Source of the DNA: Eubacterium sp. CAG:274
Lineage (GTDB): Bacteria > Bacillota > Clostridia > Lachnospirales > CAG-274
DNA length: 57,600 nucleotides
Assembly (NCBI GenBank): GCA_000432155.1
Contig: FR888491.1
Span: forward strand, 1-57,600
Direction of reading: 5' to 3'
The notes beneath the pieces are model-generated. The model was not told where the DNA came from. It saw only the letters and a program-made list of their open reading frames with translations, and did no database searches. Numbering within the stretch: the stretch's first letter is position 1; the number at the start of each line of letters is the position of its first letter. This document shows, in pieces, positions 41,972 to 49,562 of the stretch. The translations under genes were made by a program, and so were the position numbers.

Positions 41972-43108
41972 TTAGCCAAGTAAATTAGGGTTATTGAACT
42001 GTCTTAAAAGTAAATCGTGGTTATAAACGATTGTCTGCTGAGTATTCTTTAACTGTTCAATCTGGAGCTTATAAGCATCAACAACAATCTGAGTTGTCTG
42101 ACCTAAAGCAAGCTGAGTTTCATAAACCTTTAACTGGCTTTCCATATTTTCAAGAGTTGTTTCGTTATCCTTATAACTCTTTTCAAGGTCTTTAAGGTCA
42201 TTAATATTCTTCTTTACAGAAGTTGTAAGAGCATCTTTTGCATCTTGATAAGCTCTTGATGCCTGAGTATAATTATATAAGCTATCCTTGTAGTTAGTTG
42301 TAGTATCATATACTGAATTATATCTGTCAAGAGCATACTTAGCTACATCAGCTGAGTCCTTTTTGCCCTTTACTGTCTGATTAACAGCTAAAGCATAGTT
42401 AATCTTGCCATCAACATTTACATTTTCTGGCATTTTTTCATAAGATACATCATCAAAAATTATATTGTAAGTCTGATTTGCATTTGTGCCCATAAGCTGG
42501 TTAAGAGTAGTAAAAGCATTATCAATAGAAGTCTGTAAAGTTTCCTTGTTAGACTCTGCAAGTTTGTAGTCCTTTACCTTTGCATCATAGTCACTCTGGC
42601 TCATCTGACCAAGTTTTAATGATACTTCTGCAATTTTAAGCTGGTCAGCCTGTACTTTCATACTCTGTTCATAGAGCTTGATACCATTTTCAGCTTCTCT
42701 GATACCATAGAAAATACTTCTTACAGAATAATCAATAGTCTGCTTTGCTAATTCAGTATTTTCATCATACTGCTGTAAAGCAACCTGTAATCTTTTCATC
42801 TGAACTGTAAGACTAAGGTTAGTAGCATAGTCCTGAGTGTATGAAAAAGCAAATGTTAAATCGTCCTGAGAATCTTCGGCAAGTTCCTTAGATTCCTTTA
42901 ATGTCTTTATAGTGTTGCTGTTTGCAATAGCCTTTGTTACAGCATCGTCAACAGTCAAGTCCTGCACAGGATATTTTGCATCCTGTACAGCCTGAACATC
43001 AGAGCCGAAGCTATAATTTCTTTTATTAGTTAAAGTCTGACCGTCAGCAAAAACGGCAGAAGTCAAAAGCATTGAAAAAGCAAGTGTAGTACAAATAAAT
43101 TTATTCAT
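41972..43108 (-). CDS. TolC-like outer channel family protein
   Basis: A 378-residue protein with a signal peptide (to about AVFA, residue 21) and long helical, coiled-coil-rich repeats (two copies of a helical hairpin, about 55-215 and 235-375) as in the TolC/OEP family. Features include LTVDDAVTKAIANSNTIK and LKLGQMSQSDYDAKV, a repeat that recurs as LALGQTTQIVVDAY. It is the third gene after the adaptor and RND pump, starting directly after the pump stop. A TolC channel normally crosses an outer membrane. No diderm marker is in the window, so its role in a probable monoderm is unclear; it may be a periplasm-like or wall extension of the pump. Confidence 0.85.
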   Translation of the reverse strand: MNKFICTTLAFSMLLTSAVFADGQTLTNKRNYSFGSDVQAVQDAKYPVQDLTVDDAVTKAIANSNTIKTLKESKELAEDSQDDLTFAFSYTQDYATNLSLTVQMKRLQVALQQYDENTELAKQTIDYSVRSIFYGIREAENGIKLYEQSMKVQADQLKIAEVSLKLGQMSQSDYDAKVKDYKLAESNKETLQTSIDNAFTTLNQLMGTNANQTYNIIFDDVSYEKMPENVNVDGKINYALAVNQTVKGKKDSADVAKYALDRYNSVYDTTTNYKDSLYNYTQASRAYQDAKDALTTSVKKNINDLKDLEKSYKDNETTLENMESQLKVYETQLALGQTTQIVVDAYKLQIEQLKNTQQTIVYNHDLLLRQFNNPNLLG

Positions 43109-46100
43109 TTAGTTTACCGCCTTTCTATCTCTCTTTCTTATTTTAGCACTTACAATTTTTCTGTCAAGCCAACGCTTTGTACTATTTACACAAGAGTACA
43201 ATGCTGGAATAAGTAACAATGTGATTAATGTTGAAACTGTAAGACCAAAAATAATTGTTATCGCCATTGGCTGTTGAGATTCCATACCAGAACCTAAAGC
43301 AAACGCCATTGGAAGCATACCAATAATTGTAGTAAGTGTTGTCATAAGGATAGGCTTTAATCTTGAAGGACCAGCCATCATAAGAGCCTCATCACAAGTA
43401 CAACCTGAATTACCTCTTAACTGGTTAGTGTAGTCAACCAATACAATGGCATTGTTTACAACCATACCTACCAACATAATGAAACCAAGCATTGATGTAG
43501 AAGTTATACTCTTGCCTGTAAGGAACAAGCCTGTAACACCACCAGTAATAGCCAATGGAATTGAGAACATAATGATGAATGGGTATACAAAAGATTCAAA
43601 CTGTGATGCCATAATCATATAGATTAAGAGAATAGCTACAAGGAATACTATAGCCAAGCTCTGGAATGTATCATTCATCATATCCATTGTACCATCAAAC
43701 TCGTAAGAATAGTTTTCTGGGAATACATATGAATCAAGAATCTTCTTAACTGTACTCTGCTGTGCACTAGAGTCCATACCTTCAATTTCACCTGTCAACT
43801 GAACATATCTGTGCTGATTTTCTCTCTTAATTGTTACTTCACTATCTGACATCTCAATAGTAGCAACCTGTGTAAGAGGAATAACTGCACCAGTTGAAGT
43901 TGTAATTGTTAAGTTATTAAGGTCTTTTACATAATTAATATCTTCGTCTGGGTACTTGATTGTTACATCAATTTCTGTACCGTCTACATTGTATTCTGTT
44001 GCTGTTGAACCAGAGTTAGCCATTGATACAAGAGATGCAACCTGTGCAGTAGTTAAACCATACTGAGATGCCTTAGCTCTATCAATAACAATATTAACTT
44101 CTGGTACTGAATTATCCATTGAACTTTCTACATTAGTAGAGTTAGGGATTTCCTTGAATTTTTCCATTAAATCATCAGAAATCATCTTTAATGTATCACT
44201 ATCATCACCAATGATATTAACAGTATAACCGTTGCCACCCATTGAACCCATAGCGGCACTACCAGTTGATACCTTAATATCAGCACCGGCAATATTAGAT
44301 ACCTTCTGTTCAATTTCAGCCTTTATATCGTCTGTACTTCTATTTCTGTCTTCCTTGTCAACAAGGTTAATATTGATTGTAATGGCATCACCTGTAAATG
44401 TACCACCACCGGCATTGGCTGTCATATTCTTCTGTTCTGGAATTTCGCCTATTGCTGTAACAATCTTGTTAAGCATTTTTTCTGTTTCATCAAAACTAGC
44501 ACCACTAGGCATTTCAGCTGAAATACTTAATGCACCTTCATCAGTTCTTGACATAAGGTCCATACCAGTTAAGCCAAATGTAGAAGCTGAAAGAATAAAG
44601 AAAACAATAGCTATAATTATCATCTTGCCTCTGTTTCTTAATACAAGACCAAGAACTCTACCATAGAAATTATCCAAACCGCCAAGGATTTTACCAATGA
44701 AAGAATCAAGCTTGCCTATAATACCGCCAGTTCTCTTTTTGCCCTTCTTTGCCTTACCATTAATAACAGCGAAAGCCATAGGAACGAATGTAAGGGCTAC
44801 AACGATAGATGCTGACAATGCAAATACGATTGTCCAACAGAAATCCTGAAGCATCTTACCCATAATACCAGTAATGAAAAGCATAGGTCCGAAAACGGCT
44901 ACAGTTGTAAGTGTAGAGGCAAATATAGCCATACCTACTTCCTTAGTACCGTCAATGGCTGCAGCTTTTGGAGATTTACCAAGGGCATAGTGTTTTGTAA
45001 TATTATCCAATACTACTACGGAGTTATCTACCAGCATACCTATACCAATAACTACACCACCCATTGACAGTATGTTCATTGTCATACCTTTAAAGTACAT
45101 AAGGGCGAATGTTGCCATAATAGATGTAGGAATAGATACACCGATAACCAATGAAGTCTTCCAATCTCTAAGGAAAATAAGAAGAACGATAACAGCAATC
45201 AACGCACTCTGGAAAGCTGTTGATGTTACATTACTTAATGATAACTTGATATAGTCAGCAGTTGTAGACATCATTGCAAAGTCAAGGTCTGGATACTGCT
45301 TTTTCAAAGTTTCAATAGTTTTGTTTACATTATCTGTAACTGTAACTATGTTAGCATCTGACTGCTTAGAAAGAGAATACACAATACCCTCTTTACCATT
45401 AATATAAGAAACATTATCCTGTTCCTTAGTTGTTTCTTCAATAGTAGCAACATCCTTTAAAAGAACTCTGTTGCCACCCTTTGTTGTAATAAATAAGTTC
45501 TTCATATCTTCAAGAGACTTGAACTTACCTCTTACCTTAATCTGGAGTTCGTTTGTACCCTGATATAATGAACCACCTGGAGTATTCTTATTTTCAGATG
45601 CTAAAGTCTGAGAAATTGTACTCAATGTGATACCATAGTTGCTTAATTTATCTGGGTCAGCAGTAATAAGGACTTCCTTTTCCTGTCCACCCTTCATATC
45701 AGCAGATGCAACACCTTCAATTTTTTCAAACTGTGATGTTACATTGTTATCAAGGAGTTCATAAAGTGTAGTTGGATTAAGTTTATCACTTGTTACACCA
45801 ACTTCAATAGTCTGTGCATTAATATCCATCTTCATAATTGATGGGTCATCTGCATCGTCAGGAAGCTGATGTTTAACTCTATCCAACTTATCACGCATAT
45901 CGTTTACAGCCGAATCAATATCTGTACCATCTACGAACTGTACAGCTACCATTGATGAGCCTGTTGAAGATTGTGATGTAATGGTATCTACACCAGTAAG
46001 TGTAGCCATTGTCTGTTCAATAGGTTTTGTTACAAGGTCTTCCATTTCTTCCGGACCTGTACCTGAATATGTTGTACTTACCAATGCTACTGGCAAATCA

Positions 46101-46213
46101 ACTGAAGGCATATAAGCAAGTTCCAAAGAAGAATAAGCAAATATACCTGCAAGGAATACAATAAGTACACACATTACAGTTGTTACAGGACGATTAACTG
46201 CTGTTTTAGTCAT
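43109..46213 (-). CDS. RND-family efflux transporter permease (AcrB-like)
   Basis: A 1034-residue pump with 12 TM segments and two large outer loops (after TM1 and TM7). The proton-relay Asp lies in GIGMLVDNSVVVLDNI on TM4. The first segment reads NRPVTTVMCVLIVFLAG and the second half starts NRGKMIIIAIVFF. The porter-domain motif PEEMEDLVTKPIEQ is typical. Size and motifs fit hydrophobe/amphiphile efflux (HAE), exporting drugs or lipids. Between adaptor and TolC-like genes, with 1-base (TAATG) coupling upstream, so a tripartite export operon. Confidence 0.96.
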   Translation of the reverse strand: MTKTAVNRPVTTVMCVLIVFLAGIFAYSSLELAYMPSVDLPVALVSTTYSGTGPEEMEDLVTKPIEQTMATLTGVDTITSQSSTGSSMVAVQFVDGTDIDSAVNDMRDKLDRVKHQLPDDADDPSIMKMDINAQTIEVGVTSDKLNPTTLYELLDNNVTSQFEKIEGVASADMKGGQEKEVLITADPDKLSNYGITLSTISQTLASENKNTPGGSLYQGTNELQIKVRGKFKSLEDMKNLFITTKGGNRVLLKDVATIEETTKEQDNVSYINGKEGIVYSLSKQSDANIVTVTDNVNKTIETLKKQYPDLDFAMMSTTADYIKLSLSNVTSTAFQSALIAVIVLLIFLRDWKTSLVIGVSIPTSIMATFALMYFKGMTMNILSMGGVVIGIGMLVDNSVVVLDNITKHYALGKSPKAAAIDGTKEVGMAIFASTLTTVAVFGPMLFITGIMGKMLQDFCWTIVFALSASIVVALTFVPMAFAVINGKAKKGKKRTGGIIGKLDSFIGKILGGLDNFYGRVLGLVLRNRGKMIIIAIVFFILSASTFGLTGMDLMSRTDEGALSISAEMPSGASFDETEKMLNKIVTAIGEIPEQKNMTANAGGGTFTGDAITININLVDKEDRNRSTDDIKAEIEQKVSNIAGADIKVSTGSAAMGSMGGNGYTVNIIGDDSDTLKMISDDLMEKFKEIPNSTNVESSMDNSVPEVNIVIDRAKASQYGLTTAQVASLVSMANSGSTATEYNVDGTEIDVTIKYPDEDINYVKDLNNLTITTSTGAVIPLTQVATIEMSDSEVTIKRENQHRYVQLTGEIEGMDSSAQQSTVKKILDSYVFPENYSYEFDGTMDMMNDTFQSLAIVFLVAILLIYMIMASQFESFVYPFIIMFSIPLAITGGVTGLFLTGKSITSTSMLGFIMLVGMVVNNAIVLVDYTNQLRGNSGCTCDEALMMAGPSRLKPILMTTLTTIIGMLPMAFALGSGMESQQPMAITIIFGLTVSTLITLLLIPALYSCVNSTKRWLDRKIVSAKIRKRDRKAVN

Positions 46214-47700
46214 TACTTATTTTCCCCCTTGCTTTTCTTAGCCTTAGGGTTTTCAGTAGTGGCTTCAGTTGTAGCCTCTGTAATTTCTGTACCATTATCA
46301 GATACAACCTTTACCTTAGAACCGTCATCAAGGTAAGTCTGACCCTTTGTTACAACCTTATCACTAGGCTTGATACCACTCTTAACTTCAATAGTTTCGC
46401 CGGCATCAATACCGATTGTAACATCAACTTTCTTAGCCTTGCCATCTTCAATAACGAAAGCATAGTAGTCATCGCCATCTCTGAGAACTGAATCTCTAGG
46501 AACAATAACTGCTCCGTCACTTGTAGACTTAGCAAAGTTTACTTCTGCAAACATACCAGCCTTTAACTTGCCGTCTGTATTGCTCATTTCTACCTTTACC
46601 TTAAATGTACCGTCTGCATTAGATACATCAGAAATTTCACTAATATGACCTGTTATAGCATGATTAGAAAGTGTAGGAATAGTAATCTGAACAGAGTCGC
46701 CAACCTTGAGGTTTGGAACAACATCTTCTGATACATTAACCTGAATATCAACTGTATTTAAGTCAACAATAGTAAATGGTGTTTTAGCAGTTAAAAGCTG
46801 AGCACCAGCTGTTACATTACATTCTGATACTGTACCAGAAATAGGACTTTTAACAACTGCATCGCTAAGCTTAGATTCACTAGCCTCAATCTGAGCCTGA
46901 ACAGACTTTCTTGATGCCTGTGCTGTATTTAAGCTATCCTGTGCCTTAGTTACATTTTCCTTTGAAGTCTGGTTTACAAGAATATCATAACTCTTTTGAG
47001 CATTTTCAAGAGAAGACTTAGCCTGACTTAAAGTAACTTCTGCCTGCTGCTTAGAGTTTACAGCCTGTGTATATGCGTTCTGAGCAGCAGTAAGGGCTGT
47101 CTGAGAATCGTCAAGTGCCTGCTTAGAAAGACCACCTGCATCAAAAAGCTGTTTATTAATATTGTATGTATTCTGCTTATCGTCTAATGTAGTTTTAGCA
47201 TTGTTTACACTAACACCAGCAGTATCAAGAGCTGTCTGTGCTGTTGCAATACTGTTTTTAGCATTAGTAACCGCATTTTTAGCATTTTCAATCTGAGTCT
47301 GCATAGTTGCACCGTTTGCAAGCTCTAAATTAGTTTTAGCAGACTGTATACTTGCATCAGCTGAAGCAAGTGAAGCCTTGTTAGTCTTTATAGTATTTTC
47401 AAGGTCCTTAGTATCAATAGTGAAAAGTACATCTCCCTTGTTTACCTTGTCACCCTCTTTAAAGTTGACTGCCTTAACTGTACCTGTCATAGATGCTGTA
47501 ACATCAACTGTATCCTTAGGTTCAATAGTACCTGAATACATGTATTCATCTTTCATAGTACCAGTCTGAGGATTTTCAACTTCTACATTTGAAACCTTTT
47601 CCTGTACCTGGTCCATAGGACCGTCTTTTTTAGCACCACAGCCAGAAAGCATCGAAAGAACTAATAACATTCCAACTGCAAGCATACATTTCTTCTTCAT
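46213..47700 (-). CDS. RND efflux periplasmic adaptor subunit (lipoprotein)
   Basis: A 495-residue membrane-fusion protein. Lipobox LSGC at about residue 21 anchors it. A lipoyl/barrel-sandwich half (VKAVNFKEGDKVNKGDVLFTID), a very long coiled coil (about 100-290, rich in Ala, Asn and Gln), then the second lipoyl half (SPISGTVSECNV) and a beta-barrel (ISDVSNADGTFKVKVEM) follow the family plan. The tail is rich in Thr/Glu/Lys. The ATG at 47700 follows GGAGGG; a frame reading 31 codons further upstream passes the likely transcription start and is rejected. It is the first gene of the efflux operon. Confidence 0.94.
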   Translation of the reverse strand: MKKKCMLAVGMLLVLSMLSGCGAKKDGPMDQVQEKVSNVEVENPQTGTMKDEYMYSGTIEPKDTVDVTASMTGTVKAVNFKEGDKVNKGDVLFTIDTKDLENTIKTNKASLASADASIQSAKTNLELANGATMQTQIENAKNAVTNAKNSIATAQTALDTAGVSVNNAKTTLDDKQNTYNINKQLFDAGGLSKQALDDSQTALTAAQNAYTQAVNSKQQAEVTLSQAKSSLENAQKSYDILVNQTSKENVTKAQDSLNTAQASRKSVQAQIEASESKLSDAVVKSPISGTVSECNVTAGAQLLTAKTPFTIVDLNTVDIQVNVSEDVVPNLKVGDSVQITIPTLSNHAITGHISEISDVSNADGTFKVKVEMSNTDGKLKAGMFAEVNFAKSTSDGAVIVPRDSVLRDGDDYYAFVIEDGKAKKVDVTIGIDAGETIEVKSGIKPSDKVVTKGQTYLDDGSKVKVVSDNGTEITEATTEATTENPKAKKSKGENK

Positions 47701-47778
47701 TCTAAAATTCCCTCCAAAAGTTTTTGTGAGAGGTCGTATCGGAATATACAACCCATATGGAAAACTCCAACTATAAAA

Positions 47779-47784
47779 ATTATA
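47779..47784 (-). promoter_or_regulatory. -10 element of the RND operon
   Basis: Minus-strand TATAAT lies about 80 bases before the adaptor ATG. The expected -35 position (ATGAAG) is poor, which would fit an activator-dependent or weak promoter. Confidence 0.4.
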
Positions 47785-47876
47785 ACATTTCAAAATTAAA
47801 TCTTCATTAGAAAAGTTTTAACAATATGCCAAAATTTATTAAGATTTAATAACAAAAGTACAATTTCCCTCAAAAT

Positions 47877-47979
47877 AAGATTAATGCCCTAATCTTTATC
47901 TATAGTAATTGTACTACAGATTTATTTAGAACAATTACATATTTTTATTACAAAAAACTTAAATTGTTAGAGTTCTAAC
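47877..47979. promoter_or_regulatory. Two palindromes between divergent efflux genes
   Basis: AAGATTA-ATGCCC-TAATCTT (47877-47896) and GTTAGA-GT-TCTAAC (47966-47979) lie in the 416-base gap between the RND operon and the MATE gene. Either could bind a MarR- or TetR-type repressor. No regulator gene is adjacent. The rest of the gap is AT-rich and holds the two promoters. Confidence 0.4.
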
Positions 47980-48053
47980 TTACTAAAAAAATTATATTCC
48001 TTTTTATTCAATTTTTCCATTGATTTTTTGCACAAGGTTATGTATTTTGACCA

Positions 48054-48082
48054 TTGATTTTTGTATATTTTGATGATAGAAT
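48054..48082 (+). promoter_or_regulatory. Promoter of the MATE gene
   Basis: TTGATT (48054-48059), 17 bases, TAGAAT (48077-48082), 34 bases before the ATG. The -35 is inside the second of two direct copies of CCATTGATTTTT (48018 and 48051, about three helical turns apart), which may be an activator or repressor site. Confidence 0.5.
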
Positions 48083-48116
48083 GAGTTGCTATAAAAAATT
48101 ACGGAGGATAAAGAAT

Positions 48117-49454
48117 ATGTATCAAAATACTAGCAAAGAAATATTCAAAATGAGCATACCAATGTTCTTTGAGCTTTTGCTCCAGTTGTTGGTTGGTAAC
48201 ATTGACCAGATAATGGTAAGCCACTATTCACAAGGGTCAGTTGCTGCCATTGGTAATGGTAATCAGATTATGAATATTATAATACTTGTGCTTAGTTCTA
48301 TGACTGTAGCGACTACTGTTTTAATTTCAAGATATTTTGGTGCAGGCGACCCTGAAAAAGCAAAGTCTGTTTCTAACGCATCAATTTATTCTTTGAGCTT
48401 TTTCAGTATAGTAGTTACCTTATTAATATATGGTTTTCAAAGGCCACTATTTCAATGGCTACAAGTACCAAATGAAATTTTAGACGAAACCTGTTCTTAT
48501 ACTGTTATAGTTAGTACCTGTGTTTTAATTCAAGCAATATATATGGTTTTTGCATCTATATTGAGAAGTCACAAATTAATGAAATATGTTACTTTTGTGG
48601 CAATAATTATGAATACATTAAATATTTTAGGTAATGCAATTTTAATTAATGGTTTGTTCGGTTTCCCTCGTTTAGGAATTATTGGTGCAGCTATTTCTAC
48701 TAATATAAGTAAGTTTATTGGTCTTGTTATTATAATTTTAGTTTTCTTAAAAAAGACAAATATGGGATTAGGCTTTTTGAATTTAAAGTATTTCTCATTT
48801 AATATGGCAAAAAAGGTACTTTTAATTGCTGTTCCTTCTGGTGGAGAGGCATTCAGCTACCAAATGTCACAGCTTATAATACTTAGATTTGTAAACACCT
48901 TTGGTACAATGGTTATTGCATCAAGAAGTTACTGTATGATACTTGCAAATATAGCCTATGTTTACTCTATGGCAATAGCACAGGCAACACAGATTTTAGT
49001 TGGCTATCTCTACGGTAAGGGAGATTACGAAAGTATTAAAAAGAGAGTGTGGAACTCCGTATTTATATCAATGGCTGTTTCTGTTTCACTTACTGTTATA
49101 ATGATGTTTAATAGCAATATGATTTTAGGCATATTTACATCAGAACAATTTATACTTGACCTTTGCAAGAAGATTTTAATGGTAGAAATTGTGTTGGAAG
49201 TCGGTCGTTCTATAAATATTTCTATGGTAAACAGCTTGGTGGCTACTGGCGATGTCAATATACCGGTTATACTTTGCCTTTTCTCAGCTTGGATTATAGC
49301 CGTTGGTCTAAGCTATGTTTTAGGTATTAAACTGGGAATGGGTCTTATAGGTATATGGATAGCTATGGCAACAGACGAATGTTTCCGAGGAGCTGCATTT
49401 ATTGTAAGATTTAAGCAAGAAAAATGGAAACTGAAACGAAGTGTAGAAGTATAA
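48117..49454 (+). CDS. MATE family multidrug/Na+ exporter
   Basis: A 445-residue transporter with 12 predicted TM segments in two homologous halves (MatE domains about 15-175 and 240-400). Characteristic pieces are LLLQLLVGNIDQIMVSHYS, the N-terminal 'D-Q/T-x-M' helix, and NGLFGFPRLGIIGAAISTNI. VPSGGEAFSYQMSQLI starts the second half. Substrates of the family are cationic drugs and metabolites. The ATG at 48117 after CGGAGG is preferred to one 63 bases upstream that would overlap the promoter. It is divergent from the RND operon. Confidence 0.94.
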   Translation: MYQNTSKEIFKMSIPMFFELLLQLLVGNIDQIMVSHYSQGSVAAIGNGNQIMNIIILVLSSMTVATTVLISRYFGAGDPEKAKSVSNASIYSLSFFSIVVTLLIYGFQRPLFQWLQVPNEILDETCSYTVIVSTCVLIQAIYMVFASILRSHKLMKYVTFVAIIMNTLNILGNAILINGLFGFPRLGIIGAAISTNISKFIGLVIIILVFLKKTNMGLGFLNLKYFSFNMAKKVLLIAVPSGGEAFSYQMSQLIILRFVNTFGTMVIASRSYCMILANIAYVYSMAIAQATQILVGYLYGKGDYESIKKRVWNSVFISMAVSVSLTVIMMFNSNMILGIFTSEQFILDLCKKILMVEIVLEVGRSINISMVNSLVATGDVNIPVILCLFSAWIIAVGLSYVLGIKLGMGLIGIWIAMATDECFRGAAFIVRFKQEKWKLKRSVEV

Positions 49455-49457
49455 AAT

Positions 49458-49499
49458 AACCCCCAATGGTTAGCTTTTAATGTCTAATTATTGGGGGTT
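49458..49499 (+). terminator. Hairpin terminator after the MATE gene
   Basis: AACCCCCAAT (49458-49467) and ATTGGGGGTT (49490-49499) form a 10-bp stem 4 bases after the MATE stop. The following T-run is weak (AATTAT), but a second strong hairpin comes 14 bases later. Confidence 0.7.
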
Positions 49500-49512
49500 A
49501 ATTATCGTAAAC

Positions 49513-49549
49513 AAAAAAGAAGTTACTATTTTTCAAGTAACTTCTTTTT
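49513..49549. terminator. Bidirectional terminator between the MATE and metal ATPase genes
   Basis: AAAAAGAAGTTACT and AGTAACTTCTTTTT form a 14-bp perfect stem with an 8-base loop and T-runs on both outer sides, serving the two convergent genes. Confidence 0.9.
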
Positions 49550-49562
49550 ATTTGCCACACTT

